Shown: positions 23,600 to 35,812 of the stretch, in pieces | Layout: every line of letters starts with the position of its first letter | Position numbering within the stretch: position 1 is the first letter of the stretch | Assembly: GCA_933228895.1 (NCBI GenBank) | Contig: OW121850.1 | Span: forward strand, 30,389,773 to 30,453,772 | Reading direction: 5' to 3' | Origin: Platycnemis pennipes | Taxonomy: Eukaryota; Arthropoda; Insecta; Odonata; Platycnemididae | DNA length: 64,000 nucleotides | Program-made: the position numbers and the translations under genes | Notes under the pieces: generated by a model | What the model was told of the DNA's origin: nothing | Databases searched by the model: none | The model's input: the letters and a program-made list of their open reading frames with translations, nothing else

Positions 23600-23860
23600 T
23601 TTTTTTATGAAAAAGCAGGTACCTGGGAAACTTAATCGGCCATATCTTTATACACGATGGTCTGGTGAAAACAATCGTCGAAGAAAAAGTAAACGGGAAG
23701 AATGGAAAGGGCAGACCTTGTATGAGATATATGGAGCAGGTTGTGAAGGATGTAAAAGAAAAAAATACGTAAATATGAAGAGGTTGGCCGTTAGAAGAAT
23801 TGAGTGGAGGGCTGCGTCAAACCAATACTAGGATTGTTGACCGATGATGATGATGAAGCA
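23600..23860 (+). mobile_element. LINE 3'-terminal fragment (endonuclease-reverse transcriptase type)
   Basis: The plus strand encodes, with shifts, the C-terminal 70 or so residues of the element at 34560-35812: a GKGRP.MRYMEQV-like stretch, then KKYVNMKRLAVRRIEWRAAS, followed by the ATG-rich tail GATGATGATGATGAAG at about 23840-23855. Only this last part of the element was inserted or survives. Confidence 0.75.
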
Positions 23861-24517
23861 GATACCTCGTTATAATTTCTGCATTCATTATCCTTATATA
23901 TTGATGGCCATTTAATTCCACCGCTACATATAATTGTAATTTAACGCTCGCTAGCTAGAAGAGGCGGCGAGATATCTTAAGGACCGGAGGAGGGAGCGAG
24001 AAGTTTTCCGAACTAATCGTCAGTGATCCACGCCCCGTAGGCTCCTTCCTCCGTGCTGCTACTCACTCTTCCTTTCCAATCCCCTCCCTCCGCCTTCTCT
24101 GCCGCATTTGGCCAGTTGCGTGGGTGTGACGCAAGTGAAATCCGCGAGCCTCTCTCTCCGAAGGATTGCGAGGCGGAAATGTATGCTACATATCAGCGCA
24201 CCTTGCGTCGCCATTGCCCGAAGCGATTGTTTCCAGGTCGACGACCAGTAGCAGACCACCACCACGGTCGCCTCCGCCGTACGGCTAATCATTCATTCGT
24301 GCAACGGTCTTCCGAGGGAAGCAAATGGCCCTCCGTCGCCTTCCGTCCGAGCAAAAACTTGGGGAGGCCTCCGGCCGGAGGGATATGAGCGGTGAGGACG
24401 CACGGGGCATGGCCAAGGAGCGTGAAACATGTCCTTCTGGAAGGAGCTTAACTGAAATATCTTCGGAGGTGACTCTTTTAAGGGGATCCAAAGCAAGTGA
24501 GCGGCAAGGGAATGCAT
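23861..24517. other. CpG-rich island, unassigned
   Basis: 24000-24500 is GC- and CpG-rich compared with its flanks and open in several frames on both strands (up to 111 codons), with Arg/Pro/Ser-rich products and no recognisable domain. A host promoter or 5' exon is possible but not shown. Confidence 0.35.
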
Positions 24518-25257
24518 TTAAGGAGGTTGGCTCGCGACTGCTTGAGTCAAGTTGTCTGAGGAATCTTATTAATTCAAGTACGAGTATATGCCTGCTCAGT
24601 GATCTTTACTTCACAAAGAAAATTACCTAAGCTATTGATTGTCATAAGTATCACAAGAAATACGATGTAAAGTTGAAGGATTTCTTTTTTATGATAATTT
24701 TAATCAGCTCGACTATGGAGTCAATTCAGCATTTACTTTAAAGAAATAAATTCATGTACTCAATGAATTTACTAATTTATAACACCAGAATATTACTATC
24801 AAACACTATGTTATAATATTTTTCTGAAATATTCTTTAATATCTCATTAGTAATGATATTATTCATACACCATACATTTTGGCTAGAGCAACCGCAGCGC
24901 CACTTGAAGACAACTAACGCATTTCGTCTTCTATAAGCGCAGAAATTGGTGGATTTAGCGAAAAATACGGTGGGTTGATGCCTTTTTTTGTGTCAATTTA
25001 TTTATTGTGAAATTTCGCATAAAATATCAGTTTTTTGCAAAAATGACATGTTTCTATGGTATTTTTAAACGTAATATTCCCATGTGATGGCCATTCTCGC
25101 CGTTAATCGTATGTAATTTCAAATGCAATTTGTGCAAAAAGGAATATGGGTTGGTATAATTATATTTACTTTATTAGACAGAGGAATTTTAGTTTCATAA
25201 GCGCTGAAAATAGAAAAAAAATGACATGACTTTCACTTTTCGGATCAACCTCCTTAA
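24518..25257. mobile_element. TTAA-flanked MITE, copy 2 (inverted)
   Basis: This 740-bp copy has TTAA at 24518-24521 and 25254-25257, with GGAGGTTG just inside both ends. It runs in the opposite direction to copy 1 at 3968-4684: AGGAGGTTGGCTCGCGACTG here corresponds to the right end there. The interiors align along their length, with small indels and an extra segment near 24990-25010. No ORF for a transposase is present. Confidence 0.75.
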
Positions 25258-28132
25258 TCGCTTGGTAACGTTCTACTACGAAGGATGGGCAAGTCAAAAA
25301 TGGTTGTCTGCATGCATGCGTTTTTCGGAAGGCTTTTGTGTCGGGAACGGATTCGCGCATATCCACCTTAAAAGCATTTATAGACTAAGCGATGTAAATA
25401 ACCGCTTATGTAATGTCAATTGCGTAGCCGGAATGACGTATTCGTGAGTAAAACGCAAACGCAGTCGACGCCGTGAGTCAAAAGCCGATATCCAATGGAT
25501 TGCCCGTACGAAAGTTTAATTCTATCAACTTCTGATGAATAGAATTTAATTTACGCTAAGTGGAAAAATATAGGCTTTTTTGTCTTAGAAAGAAATCATT
25601 GACGCAAACTCTTGGCATCATAAACTATTAATGGCTAAGGACTTCTAACTAAGATGTTGTGATTGTAAATCCTGATTCATCCTATTTTCTGATTGATAAC
25701 GAAAGCCCAAAACAAGTTTGGAGGATGTTTTTATATGATAATACTATTTAAGGAAAGCAATTTAAGCACCACTTGTGAGAAAAATCCAAATGTAATTCCA
25801 CTCACTTTTCTACTCTATGGATTGATGTTTAAACGAAAGAACACTTCAGTAATTTTCAGTCCAAGAGATCACTTTTGCGACCTCGAACGAGAAATTATTG
25901 TTTTTATCAAATGCAAACGGAAGGGACGCCGTGATCTCTCATCTAAGTGGACGAAGAATTTATTAATATGAACTAACTCATACAATCTGCTTATGCTTTT
26001 CTATTACATGCCGTAGGCGCGGCTTAAGGGTTAATGATAATGTATGTACTTCAGGCGTAAGTGTAATACCAAAAATTAAACATTTACATCGCGGAGACCA
26101 AGTAACTTTTGATCTTAAACCAATGGCTTCTTTTCACTTAATGCTGAAGTCTAAGTGCCACTGTCCCGTGGGCCGATACTTCTGTGACTCACCAGTGACT
26201 TACGCCACCCTTTAGGCCGGAACTGCACCCTTTCGTGATCCACCGATGGGTCATGTGGATGTGAACGTGAAAATTGTATTCGAAATTGGTGAAAATTGAT
26301 TCAAAATAGTACCACTGGTCTGTCTGGTGAAATTCTGTCTATAAGACACGTTTTAGGAATCAATGAGAAATTATAACGGAACTAAACTAAGTGCTGCAAT
26401 TGGCACATTGGTATGCAGGATACTTTCACCTTGTCAACACCATGAATCACCGCTCACCCTTTAATGATAAGGTTTCTCCATGAAGAATAAACAAGACATG
26501 CTGGCTTCAAATTATTTAACTGATTTATAATTGACAGTTTCAAGTTTCAGTGTGCTCTAGGTTGCTAGAACATTTGAAAACTTGGCATGATCGCTTTAAG
26601 TGAAAGCTGAATTCCTACCGGTTCGAAATAAGTATGTACTCCGCTTAATTATGAGCCCTTCGGGCACCAATGACTCAGGCTGGAGGTAACTGGTATTTTC
26701 TAAGATCAGTGCCTATGGAAGTGAATCACTAATGGATTTGCCATATTTTTAGGTAATTAAAATTTTTAGGTTTCTGCCTTTCACTACAAAAGTTGGGCGT
26801 GGCACGATATATGACTTTTATTTCTCAATGAAAACTACGGAGCGTTGGAATAGATTGTGGAATCATTTCAATCAAGCTACGTTAATCAAATTAAAGACTG
26901 ATTAATTCTTCCATTAGGGAATTTGTGGCTGCAACACAAGCTGTATTTCCTTTAACTTCTCTTTCATTTCCCACGAGGCGTTTGCTTCTGAAGCCTAAAT
27001 ATCTATTCGATAGCTCATGTTGGCCATGTTGACCATTCACCGACAAACATATGTCTATACAAATTAGGCTAGCCGTCTTAGGTATTTATATCATGGAAGT
27101 ATATTGATCTACTTTCATGACCACTTTCTCAGCAACAAGGTCAATTGATGTTCTATTTTCAAGAATGGAGTATTATCCTCTGGAGGTTGACAATATATAT
27201 ACCGAGGTAAAAACAACTACTGGCCGTCGCGTCGTTGGGAAATGGGGGAGACCGCAACCGTTATGGCAGCCAAGTAAAAGTTTTGAATTGTAGAAATATA
27301 TTTTCATTCATATAGGCTATAAAAACCTGTTAACACTTATTTAAGAGGAATTAAGGCCTCTTCCATGATTAGGGGGAGAGAACTGGAATCTGGAGAGAAG
27401 AGTTCCGCAGTTTAGGCAAAGTATTAAATCTTAGAATCATCGTCATATTTTAAGGGGAGCTCTCGTGCGTCTTGCTCACTTTCTGTATCGTACCTTGTCC
27501 TAATTTTCGTTAAATAATATGAAGGATATATTATTGCATAAGCAAATATAGAATAAAAAGGAGGAGATATTTATGTTGAAGTTTTCTCTTCCTTCATAAG
27601 CTTTCTTATTTAGATTACCAATTGATAACCTTCGCAAAAATCCTCTGAAAACCGTATTCAAGTCCATAGCGAAGGGAACACGATGTCTTAGACTCTAAAC
27701 TCGTCGGAATAGCTCTCGTGGGTGGGTTTCTGGAGTATTCAGGGAGTATTCGATAATATGGATCCCGGAAATAAAATTAAAGATTAGTTGCTTTTGAAAT
27801 ATGGGCATCAAGTAGGGTGGAGAACGTGTGCTTCACCGGAAGGAAGAAAACTAAGGGAATTCTTGGCGTGGCGGCTGTAAAACGAAGATGAGGGACGAAA
27901 TGATGACTAGAGTAAGGGAATGAAACAATTAATTATAACCAACAGGATTTCTAATATACCTATGGGACGAATGTTGGTAATTTGAAAAATGGGAATACAA
28001 ATGGGCGTCATAGTTGGAATAAAATCCGGTAGGAAGCATGGGCATCTGAGGAGAGAAATAGTATGTGGATGGAAGAGTTCATAAAAGCCGGAAGGAATTA
28101 TAGCTCAATACGTAAACTCCTATTACACCTAC
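25258..28132. other. Unassigned, mostly AT-rich DNA
   Basis: No gene or element is visible. Short open frames (66-92 codons near 25.2-26.0 kb) have no motif. The composition is ordinary for the AT-rich parts of this window. Confidence 0.45.
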
Positions 28133-28260
28133 TATATCTACATCTACGTAATACCTTGCGAGCCAACTCGAGGGTCTGTGGCAGGAGGTGAAGATCACCA
28201 CGCATGCACTACTTACATCCGAATAAGATCTATAATGCTACTGCTTCATGGAAAGATTTT
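28133..28260 (-). mobile_element. LINE 3'-end fragment
   Basis: ATATCTACATCTACGTAATA followed by GCGAGCCAACTCGAGGGT and GAAGATCACCACGCATGCAC is the reversed 3' end of the CR1/Jockey-like LINE. No coding sequence remains. Confidence 0.7.
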
Positions 28261-28399
28261 CGATATACCTATCCGGTTAAATACGTAACAATGATTGGAA
28301 TTATGGATGTGGGATGAAAACAGGAGTCTGGCGTTGAAATATTTTTCCAAGAAACCTCGCGAGTTGAAGTCACCAAATATTCTTCCAAGTACGAGCTGT

Positions 28400-28900
28400 C
28401 TGATCGGAAGGGAAAGAATGAGATGGGGAGGAGTGGGGTGGGGACGAAGGAAATCGAGAGTGGAATCGGGAAGAGGGGGCGGGGAGGAATGGTGGGAGTG
28501 GAGAGGGGGGGGGGGGGGTGATTCTGGAGGGAGGGAGGGGAAGGCGGCGACTGAGAGTAGTGAGTTACTGAGGGGGTCGCGACCAAGGGACGCTGAAGGC
28601 TGCGGGGATAAGAGCGGCGAGACGGCAGGCACCAGAGTATGTGACGACGGCAGGATCGAGTCCGCCGCATTTAATGGTCTGCGGGATGTCTAAAGAAAGA
28701 GTTTTCCCTTCCGTCGCCACCGTCCTTTCCCTTCCCGCCTCCACCCTCGTCCGACTTCCGAGCACTCCTCTCACGGCCTTCCTTACCCTTCCAGTCTCCG
28801 ATTCTCCCCCCTCGCCCCCCGATCATTCCCAGATGCACTGCTTCACTTTCCCATGCCCTCTCCGAATCCCCCGACTGTCCACACGTGGAGATCCCTGAGA
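28400..28900. other. G-rich then C-rich GC island
   Basis: The plus strand is G/A-rich to 28560, with a 14-G run at 28505-28518, and C-rich from 28690. Many overlapping frames on both strands (up to 133 codons) have low-complexity Pro/Ser/Gly products, so I do not call them genes. G-quadruplex formation is plausible. Confidence 0.5.
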
Positions 28901-29274
28901 TGGAGAACGCCGCTCCAACATCCTCTGCAAGGCTGAATTCACTTTGAAATATTTTCAACTTTCACCGTCATGAAAGTCACCTTGTAATGCTGTGTTCCAA
29001 TTAATATTCTCCACTCTTAGAAGATGAGGTCATGCGACAGTTGCTTTGCTCCCCTTGCATTTGCTTCCGCAGGTTTTATTTTGGAATTTAGCTATTTCAA
29101 CGTATTCAAGATTGATCTAAAAAAATGTTTCACATATATTCTTGTCGTGCATGTTAGGTCCATCAGAGAGACTGTTCTTCAGAAATGAATCTTCAGTAGT
29201 AGATATACTCAGTTCTTAAATAATATTAGTGAAAAATACCTCACAAACTACTCTCAAACAAACACAAACAAACC
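28901..29274. other. Unassigned DNA
   Basis: I see no gene or repeat between the GC island and the duplicated pyrimidine-rich segment. Confidence 0.45.
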
Positions 29275-29414
29275 TCTCTACCTCTGTCTCCTCCACTGCC
29301 TTCCCCTCTGTCCTTCATCCTTTCTCTGTCTCTCTCTCTCCCTTCCCCTTTGTCCTTCCTCGTAGCATTCTTCACCATCATGCTCTTCTTCTCCGGCTTC
29401 TTCTTCGAAACCCC
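29275..29414. repeat. 140-bp direct duplication, left copy
   Basis: This pyrimidine-rich segment starts TCTCTACCTCTGTCTCCTCC and ends TTCTTCGAAACCCC. It is repeated without a single difference at 29886-30025, 611 bp downstream. The identity covers complex sequence (for example CGTAGCATTCTTCACCATC), not only CT runs. Confidence 0.95.
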
Positions 29415-29885
29415 AGTTTTTGAGGATTTTGAAAACGTTAAGTTTTATACCTATAATGTCTTTGGCAGGGTTTTTATGATTGAATGTGAAAACTTCTTAT
29501 TTATACGGCTTAGTAAAACTTCAAACCCACCGTTGGGAAAACATTTATCATTGGAAATTCATTGCTTCTTTTTTCCTTCATGTGAACATCCACCAGGTGT
29601 AACGACTGCTCTTTGTGTTACCAATGAGTCTCGTTTCCTGTTCTCTCCCCAATATTGACTTACTAGAATACTTTTCCGTAGCCTTCATCTGGTCATTCGT
29701 CCTCATAACTTTCAGTTCTATGCTCTGCTTCTTTCTCGCTGTCATTTTCCCGCGCAAGCTTTCCACGGCTCCTCCTCCGTGCGTTTACCTTCGCGTAACA
29801 ACTTCCCACTCCACCTCGCCAATCGCCCCGATAAGGCGAGCGGGCCCTTTAAGCATTCTGCTCGCGTTCCAAACTCCCCCTCTCT
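29415..29885. other. Spacer between the two duplicated copies
   Basis: 471 bp of unassigned sequence. A plus-strand frame spans 29615-30082 into the second copy but shows no domain. Confidence 0.5.
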
Positions 29886-30025
29886 TCTCTACCTCTGTCT
29901 CCTCCACTGCCTTCCCCTCTGTCCTTCATCCTTTCTCTGTCTCTCTCTCTCCCTTCCCCTTTGTCCTTCCTCGTAGCATTCTTCACCATCATGCTCTTCT
30001 TCTCCGGCTTCTTCTTCGAAACCCC
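29886..30025. repeat. 140-bp direct duplication, right copy
   Basis: Identical to 29275-29414. The flanks differ (AGTTTT after the left copy, TTATAT after the right), so the duplication ends sharply at the CCCC. Confidence 0.95.
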
Positions 30026-33000
30026 TTATATTTTTTCTTTACCCACGTTTTCCTAGTCGTTTCTCCTGCAGTCAAAACTTGACTGCCCTCTCTCCATGGT
30101 CTCTCGCTGGTACATTATCTGATAAAGGCGAAATTTAGAGCGGCTGGGACGGTATTCCTCCGAGTGCTCCGACGGGGATCTTTTGCCGTTGTCTAAATGT
30201 CAGGGAGGGGAGTGGATTTACTTCGCCAGCTTTGGACTTGGGTGAGTTTTCTCCCTCACGATTCTCCCGCATCCACTTTCGGGTGCGAATTTTCGTCCCT
30301 CGGGAAATGCACGCGCAACACAACGTAAATTCTATTGGCCAGGTGTCGTTTATGCGAGTTTCAAGTGGAACTTGAAGCCTGGAAGCTGTACGGAACGCTT
30401 CATTTCGCGTCCTTCGTGAAAAAATCTCTGGAAAGCGATGAAATTTCATAATTTTAAAAGTTAAGTTCGGAAAAATATTGTAGAAATAAATGACCGTGCG
30501 GGATTGAATGAAAAGAATCGGCAATGAAGTAGACTTAATTTTCAAGTTAACTTCTCACCCGAAAAATCAAGAAAAAAATACCACCTTTTTTCGACTTCAT
30601 AGATTCATCTATAGGTAAGGTCTATCATAACGTTTTTTAACTCTGACCCAGTGTTTTATCACCTATTTCTGTGTTGCAATGAGGAAATTATAGTTAACAG
30701 AACACAATGAATTTCGTTAATTGGATGCTTCGATAAGGATTGTAATATCTTGAGTCGCAAATAAGGCCAATTCACTTACTAGTGCAATGCATCAAATCAA
30801 AAACAGATTTCACTTTCCTAATGAAGATAAATTAACTCATTTTTTTACCTTTTCACCCATTTATATATTCCTATTCTTTTGCCGACCGAAACTGTCAGTT
30901 GTGCCGAGTCCATACACCTAACCGACAGCACAGCGATCCCTGGGAAGGATTTTTCACCGGATTTCATCCTCGCGTTCATTAGCAGGGGAGAGGATTCATT
31001 CCAGTGCCCGATCCCCTTCCTCTTTTCCCCTCCCGGCAGTAATTAAAGACTGGTTACGTGCTTCTAAGCCTTGCAATGGCATTAATCGTCCTGCTGGTCG
31101 GTTCCTTTCACTCTATCCCTCCCAACCCTCCTGTTTTACTCCGCCCTCATTCCTTCTTCCCTCGTGTCTACTGTTCCTTATTATATTTTCTCTCTCGGTT
31201 TCTTCTCAGCTCTCACGTCCTTGACACTGCCTTAATGTTTTTGCAAGCACTGACATAAAAAATGTATACGCAATTCTCAAGACATTTTCGTTGGAAAATG
31301 ATTCTATTCTGATGGTGTAAAATGGACGGAATATTAGCCACTATGCTGATATTCATTAAGAATACGCGCCAACAAAAGATTGTTTTATGTCCAACGGTGC
31401 AAAATATTTCAAAACAATTTTTCAGCTCTTTTATCTTATGACGGACGACATCAATCGCATTCCTTTGCCCTGTTTGTGAAGACAAAAGTTCAATTTAAAC
31501 ATAAAAAGAGCTGTTCGACCTAGGAAAAAGTTGCACCACTTCTAACACGCGATTAATTTTGAATACTCAAGTGAAAGAATTAATATTCTTACATCATAGC
31601 GAATACCTATATACCCTATATACATAGAAAATTAGTAGATTGAGGTAGATTAGTAAATTGGGATTTATTTGAATTGATGTAATCTCAAGTTAAAACTACA
31701 GCGTGCAATGAGGAGCCTTACTAAAGAAGCAGTTCTCCATTTCAACTTTAAAAAGCAGTCCTAAAACATAACCTCAAAATTTGAAATGTACATATATTTA
31801 CGTAAAATTAAACGAAGAAAAAAGTAAAGTGTAATTAGATTTTCTATAAGTCTATTAGTTACTTCTAAACACCCTTCAAACTCGAGTGCACATAATATTT
31901 TGGTCGATAGTTGGTGGTTTTGAAGTGATCCTCGACTGCTTAAACTTACAATAATCTACAATAGAAAATACTATGTAAGAGAATAAATGTGTACATATAC
32001 AGACCCTTTTAGCAATATTGTAAAAGTCTATTTATTTAAGTCAAACCTTGATTCTAAAAAAAACTTTATATGAAGTAAATCACCTCGCATACATATGTTA
32101 ACCTTCTTATGCTGTTGGGATATAAAACTCAATTTGTATTCCATACGATAATTTATATAACGCATATAATGGCTTTACACTAAGTGTCATGATCATGGCA
32201 CAATGGTTTTGACAATATGTTTTATTCCCATGGTAATGTAATGATGAAGTAATATGTTCAGAAATCATGATCGTGTGCACATAAAAATATAGAATATAAT
32301 ACAGCTTTCATTTTACATCAACTTGAACATTGTATCGAAATTCTGCCGTGTTCACTTTGATATGCCGTAGCGTTTCCCTACAGATACCCCAAAGTCCTGT
32401 TTAACAGCTCTATTCCTTTCCGCCGCACAAACCTATTTATTTCCAAACGTCCGACTCTTATGGGGCGGTTCGAACGCTTCGTCCCCTCTATCATTTGTCT
32501 TCCATGATATATGCAATCTTTTTTTCCTGTTTATCTTCCCTTGCCTTCAAATCCCTTTAATATCTCGCTCTTTGTCATCCCTACTATACTGGCTAGCTCA
32601 TTTTCCTATGCTCTTTAAGTTTAATTTATTTCAATATCTTTTTTAAAGTACTTGCTACCTTATCAGTAGGATTTCGTAGGTTTTTCACACTCCTCTTCAT
32701 GTGTGATTTTTCTGCGGTGAGTTGTTTTCGTTAAGGATGCAAGTTTAATAGCCATTAGGTTTTATTGCCACAGTTGTAAATACTTTCACACACCATCATT
32801 TCTCTGTTACTTTATTATTTTATTGTTTATTAATTTTTTGTTAATATATTGTTTTAATTAATTAATTTTTATTTTCTTAAATCAAGCCTCTTCGTGCTTT
32901 TCTGCTTCAAATAGTAATTGTGTGTGTTTATTTTCTCTCTATATTGTTATTTATTATATTACCGACTCTTGAGGTGAGCGGTGGTGCTTTCCCGGCGTAT

Positions 33001-33049
33001 TAGCTGCACGAAGTCTTCTCGGGTGTTCCACCGAGTCTAGTGATTCATA
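30026..33049. other. Unassigned DNA
   Basis: A 136-codon minus-strand frame at 30545-30135 has non-repetitive composition (for example EAFRTASRLQVPLETRIND) but no recognisable motif or splice context, so it is not called a gene. The stretch from 31.5 to 33.0 kb is AT-rich and empty of visible features. Confidence 0.4.
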
Positions 33050-33150
33050 TTGGTCAGCGTTTCGACTCTCCATCAGAGCATCTACCTTTAAGCCATCAGC
33101 CCTTAGGATGATGCTCAAGGCGATTGTCAAAACGTAGGCCAATTTGGAAC
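33050..33150. repeat. Possible retroelement terminus with paired hammerhead-like motifs
   Basis: The minus strand reads CTGATGGAGAGTCGAAACGC at about 33051-33073, and the plus strand reads CTTAGGATGATGC...TCAAAACG at about 33100-33135. Both have the shape CTGAxGx, short stem, GAAAC seen at Penelope-like and other retroelement ends. Stem pairing is imperfect and no coding sequence of an element is recognisable beside it. Confidence 0.3.
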
Positions 33151-34559
33151 CCCTGACCAACAATTGCAACCATTAACCACTCTTACTTATATGAGAATAT
33201 TTTGACGAGGGGTAAGATGGCCTTAGGGACAGCTTTATCTCAATCTCGCCGCAGCAAAACTTTTTCTTATTAACATTATTCGCTTTCGCCACAGCGTTGG
33301 CTTGGTAGAACAGGGTTGGTTGATAGTCTGTGGCACGTCGCGCCTCTTGGCTTTCAGATCGGAAGTTGGTTCGCGGCGTCGTCGTACTCCCTCCCTCCCC
33401 CTTTCCTCTACACTCTACCTTACCCCTCACTTCGATCGCCGATCATCCTTCCCTGTCTTCCTCTAGCCTCCCCTCAACGCCTTCCATACGCCATTTCCTT
33501 TCCCTTCTTCCACATCGTCCTCCTCCATATCCTTTTCTAAGGAAGTAGATGAGGTGGTAGGGGGTGGGAAGGCTCTATTTTGTCCTTTGTTACCTATCAA
33601 ATACGACCTTTGGCGTCATTCTCCTCATTCCTTTACCGGAGATAACGAAGAGTCGGTTGGTCTTGTGGGGAGGAGGAGGAGGCGGGAGCGGATGTGACTT
33701 TGAGGAGGACAAAAAGGAAGACGCACTTCCGAGAGCAGACCGCCGATTGTTTCCTCCGATCCGGTCGGCGATTATTTTTCCGCCATCTTCAAAAGGTTTG
33801 GAAAGAGGGAAGGGTGTGAGGGAGCGATCTCTCCTCTCTCTCTGTTTTACCTCACCCCCCTTGATTCGAACATCCCGCCTCCCTCTTCCTGTTGAATTCT
33901 ACCCGTTTCCTATTTCTTCACCGTTGAAGAATCGACATGAAGCACTCTTCTACGAGGCTTACTTTGCATCACTCTCGAAATTAATTTGAAAGTTTTGTCG
34001 ATGTGATTTGGTCGACCAACTGCAGAGGAAATTTAATAATTTAGCGTGGTTGAAATTTTTGAGATGAGTAATGGAATTACTAGAAATGTTAGAAACTCAG
34101 AGGAACATTTTCTTGGAGTAAAATGTTGCAGGTGGCGCAAACTGAAACAGGAGTATTTGCAAAGTGTCGCAGTGTTTTCGGTGATACCAGGCATGTTAGC
34201 TGAGGCATAAGGAGAAGAATATCAATTTAGGATATCTTCATAGAGACGACATAATTTACGTGTGATAGTATTGGAGAAAACGCCGAGACGTGATTCTTGA
34301 AGATTCACTAACTAAATATCGAAAGTGTGGTTAAGCTGGAAAGAGTGAGAAAATGTTAGGGGATTTTGGACCGTATGAACGTAGGTGAAAGTTGCAAGTT
34401 TAAAATAGACTTACAATGGCAATTCATGTAGGATACATGGGAGGCAAGGTTGCTCTTTACCGTAGGGTAGTGGAAATGTTTTAACAAGGACTCTCCAAGA
34501 AACTTCCTAGATTACTAAGACACCTTTGGTGATGAATATGGGTAGGGCAGAAGGAAACA
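33151..34559. other. Unassigned DNA with a CT-rich block
   Basis: 33300-33990 is rich in C/T and in GGAGG runs. The 141-codon plus-strand frame at 33564-33989 has no domain. From 34000 the DNA is AT-rich and may include more 5' sequence of the following LINE that is too eroded to recognise. Confidence 0.4.
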
Positions 34560-35812
34560 GGCGTTTGTGTATTTTTATGACACTAGGTTTATGTACTCAA
34601 AGAGAAATGCTGTGCCCACCGTGACAACCGAATGTAGTCCTCGTACATAGGCTTTAAAAGACTGTAATCTGGCTACCGAAGCAAGAAGGTGCAGAAGAAA
34701 GCAGAAAAAGGTACAGAAGCAAGCATAAAGAAAGGAGTGAGATAAGGATATGCACTGTTTCTCGTATTATTCAATGTCTACATCGAGAAAGCCATCCAAG
34801 AAGTCAATGAAAAGTCTCCGGGAGTGAATATCCACGGGGAGAAAATCAGCATGCTACGATTCGCCGATGACAGAGCAGTCATGGTCCTTTCTCGTAATTC
34901 CAAATAGAATCATGTCACTTTTTTGCTTCAAGCATCCATTAACAGCACCCGCTGATTGTATATGGTCTCATCAGCTTTGATACATATTTCCACCAAAAAG
35001 GTTTCACAACTCGCCAGAGAGGAAAAATTATAATCTTCATCTGTTGCTGAAGATTGCTGTACTTGAAACAGAAGGAGATTTAAAGAAGACACTAGGAGAT
35101 ATACAAAGAACAATGAGCATCTGAAGACGATAAAAAGAAAACTAAGATATTGGTATGCAGTCGCAGAAAGGAAGCCAGGACCAATGTTAAACTGGGAAAA
35201 CAAAAAATCGAGGAGGTGGAAGAGTTCTGTTACCTGGGAAGCCGAGTAACCAGCGACGGACGAAGTAAAAGAGAAATTGCCAGTGGAATTGCCCAATAAA
35301 AAGGGCATTGTACCAGAAGAAGATCCTTGATTACAGCTGCAAATATAAGCATGGAAGTGAGGTAACATTTCATTAGAACATACATCTGGAGCATTCTACT
35401 ATATGGCAGCTAAGCATGGACAATAACAGCAGCAGAGAAATCCAGGCTGGAAGCATTTGAAATGTGGTGCTACCGAAGAATGATGAAGATAAAATGGATC
35501 GATCGAGTGACAAACGAAGAAGTCTTAAGAAGAGTGAGAGAGAAGACATGTCTACCGAAAACTTTAAAAAGAAGACGGGACAACTTAATGGGCCACATCT
35601 TGAGACACGATGGCCTGATGAAGACAATTGTCGAGGGAAAAGTGAACCGGAAGAATGGAAAAGGCAGGCCCCGTATGAGGTATATGGAGCAAGTTTTGAA
35701 GGATGTAAAAGAGAGGAGCTACGTCAATATGAAGAGGCTGGCCGATAGAATAGATAGATTGGAGGGCTGCGTCAAACCAATCCTTGGATTGTTATCGATG
35801 ATGATGATGAAT
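34560..35812 (+). mobile_element. LINE relic with reverse-transcriptase core and C terminus
   Basis: The plus strand encodes, in order and with frameshifts: a GVRxGYALFLVLFNVYIEKA-type stretch (about 34735-34795), the reverse-transcriptase catalytic block MLRFADDRAVMVLS (about 34851-34893), then after about 150 bp of unmatched sequence DLKKTLGDIQ, VCSRRKEARTNVKLGKQKIE, EEFCYLGSRVTSDGRSKREI (about 35160-35275), FEMWCYRRMMKIKWIDRVTN (about 35457-35515), LMGHILRHDGLMKTIVEG and GKGRPRMRYMEQVLKDVKE (about 35585-35715), ending KRLADR. A 127-codon open frame (35462-35845) preserves the last part. The 3' end is the tail GATGATGATGATGA at about 35797-35812. This is the best preserved of four copies in the window (others at 13925, 23600, 45130). 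The N-terminal endonuclease is missing and stops interrupt the rest, so it is dead. Confidence 0.85.
34905..35055. other. Unmatched 150-bp segment inside the LINE
   Basis: The LINE protein is followed up to about 34900 and resumes at about 35058. The DNA between does not fit the expected sequence on the plus strand. The minus strand across it is open in a 146-codon frame (35368-34928). It may be an insertion, an internal inversion or very diverged LINE sequence. Confidence 0.4.

Noticed and set aside
28246..28693. Proline/serine-rich frames up to 133 codons on both strands
   Set aside because: They are produced by G-runs and C-runs and have low-complexity products only.
30135..30545. 136-codon minus-strand frame as a gene
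   Set aside because: Unrecognised, no supporting signals, and it lies in a moderately GC-rich segment where such frames arise by chance.
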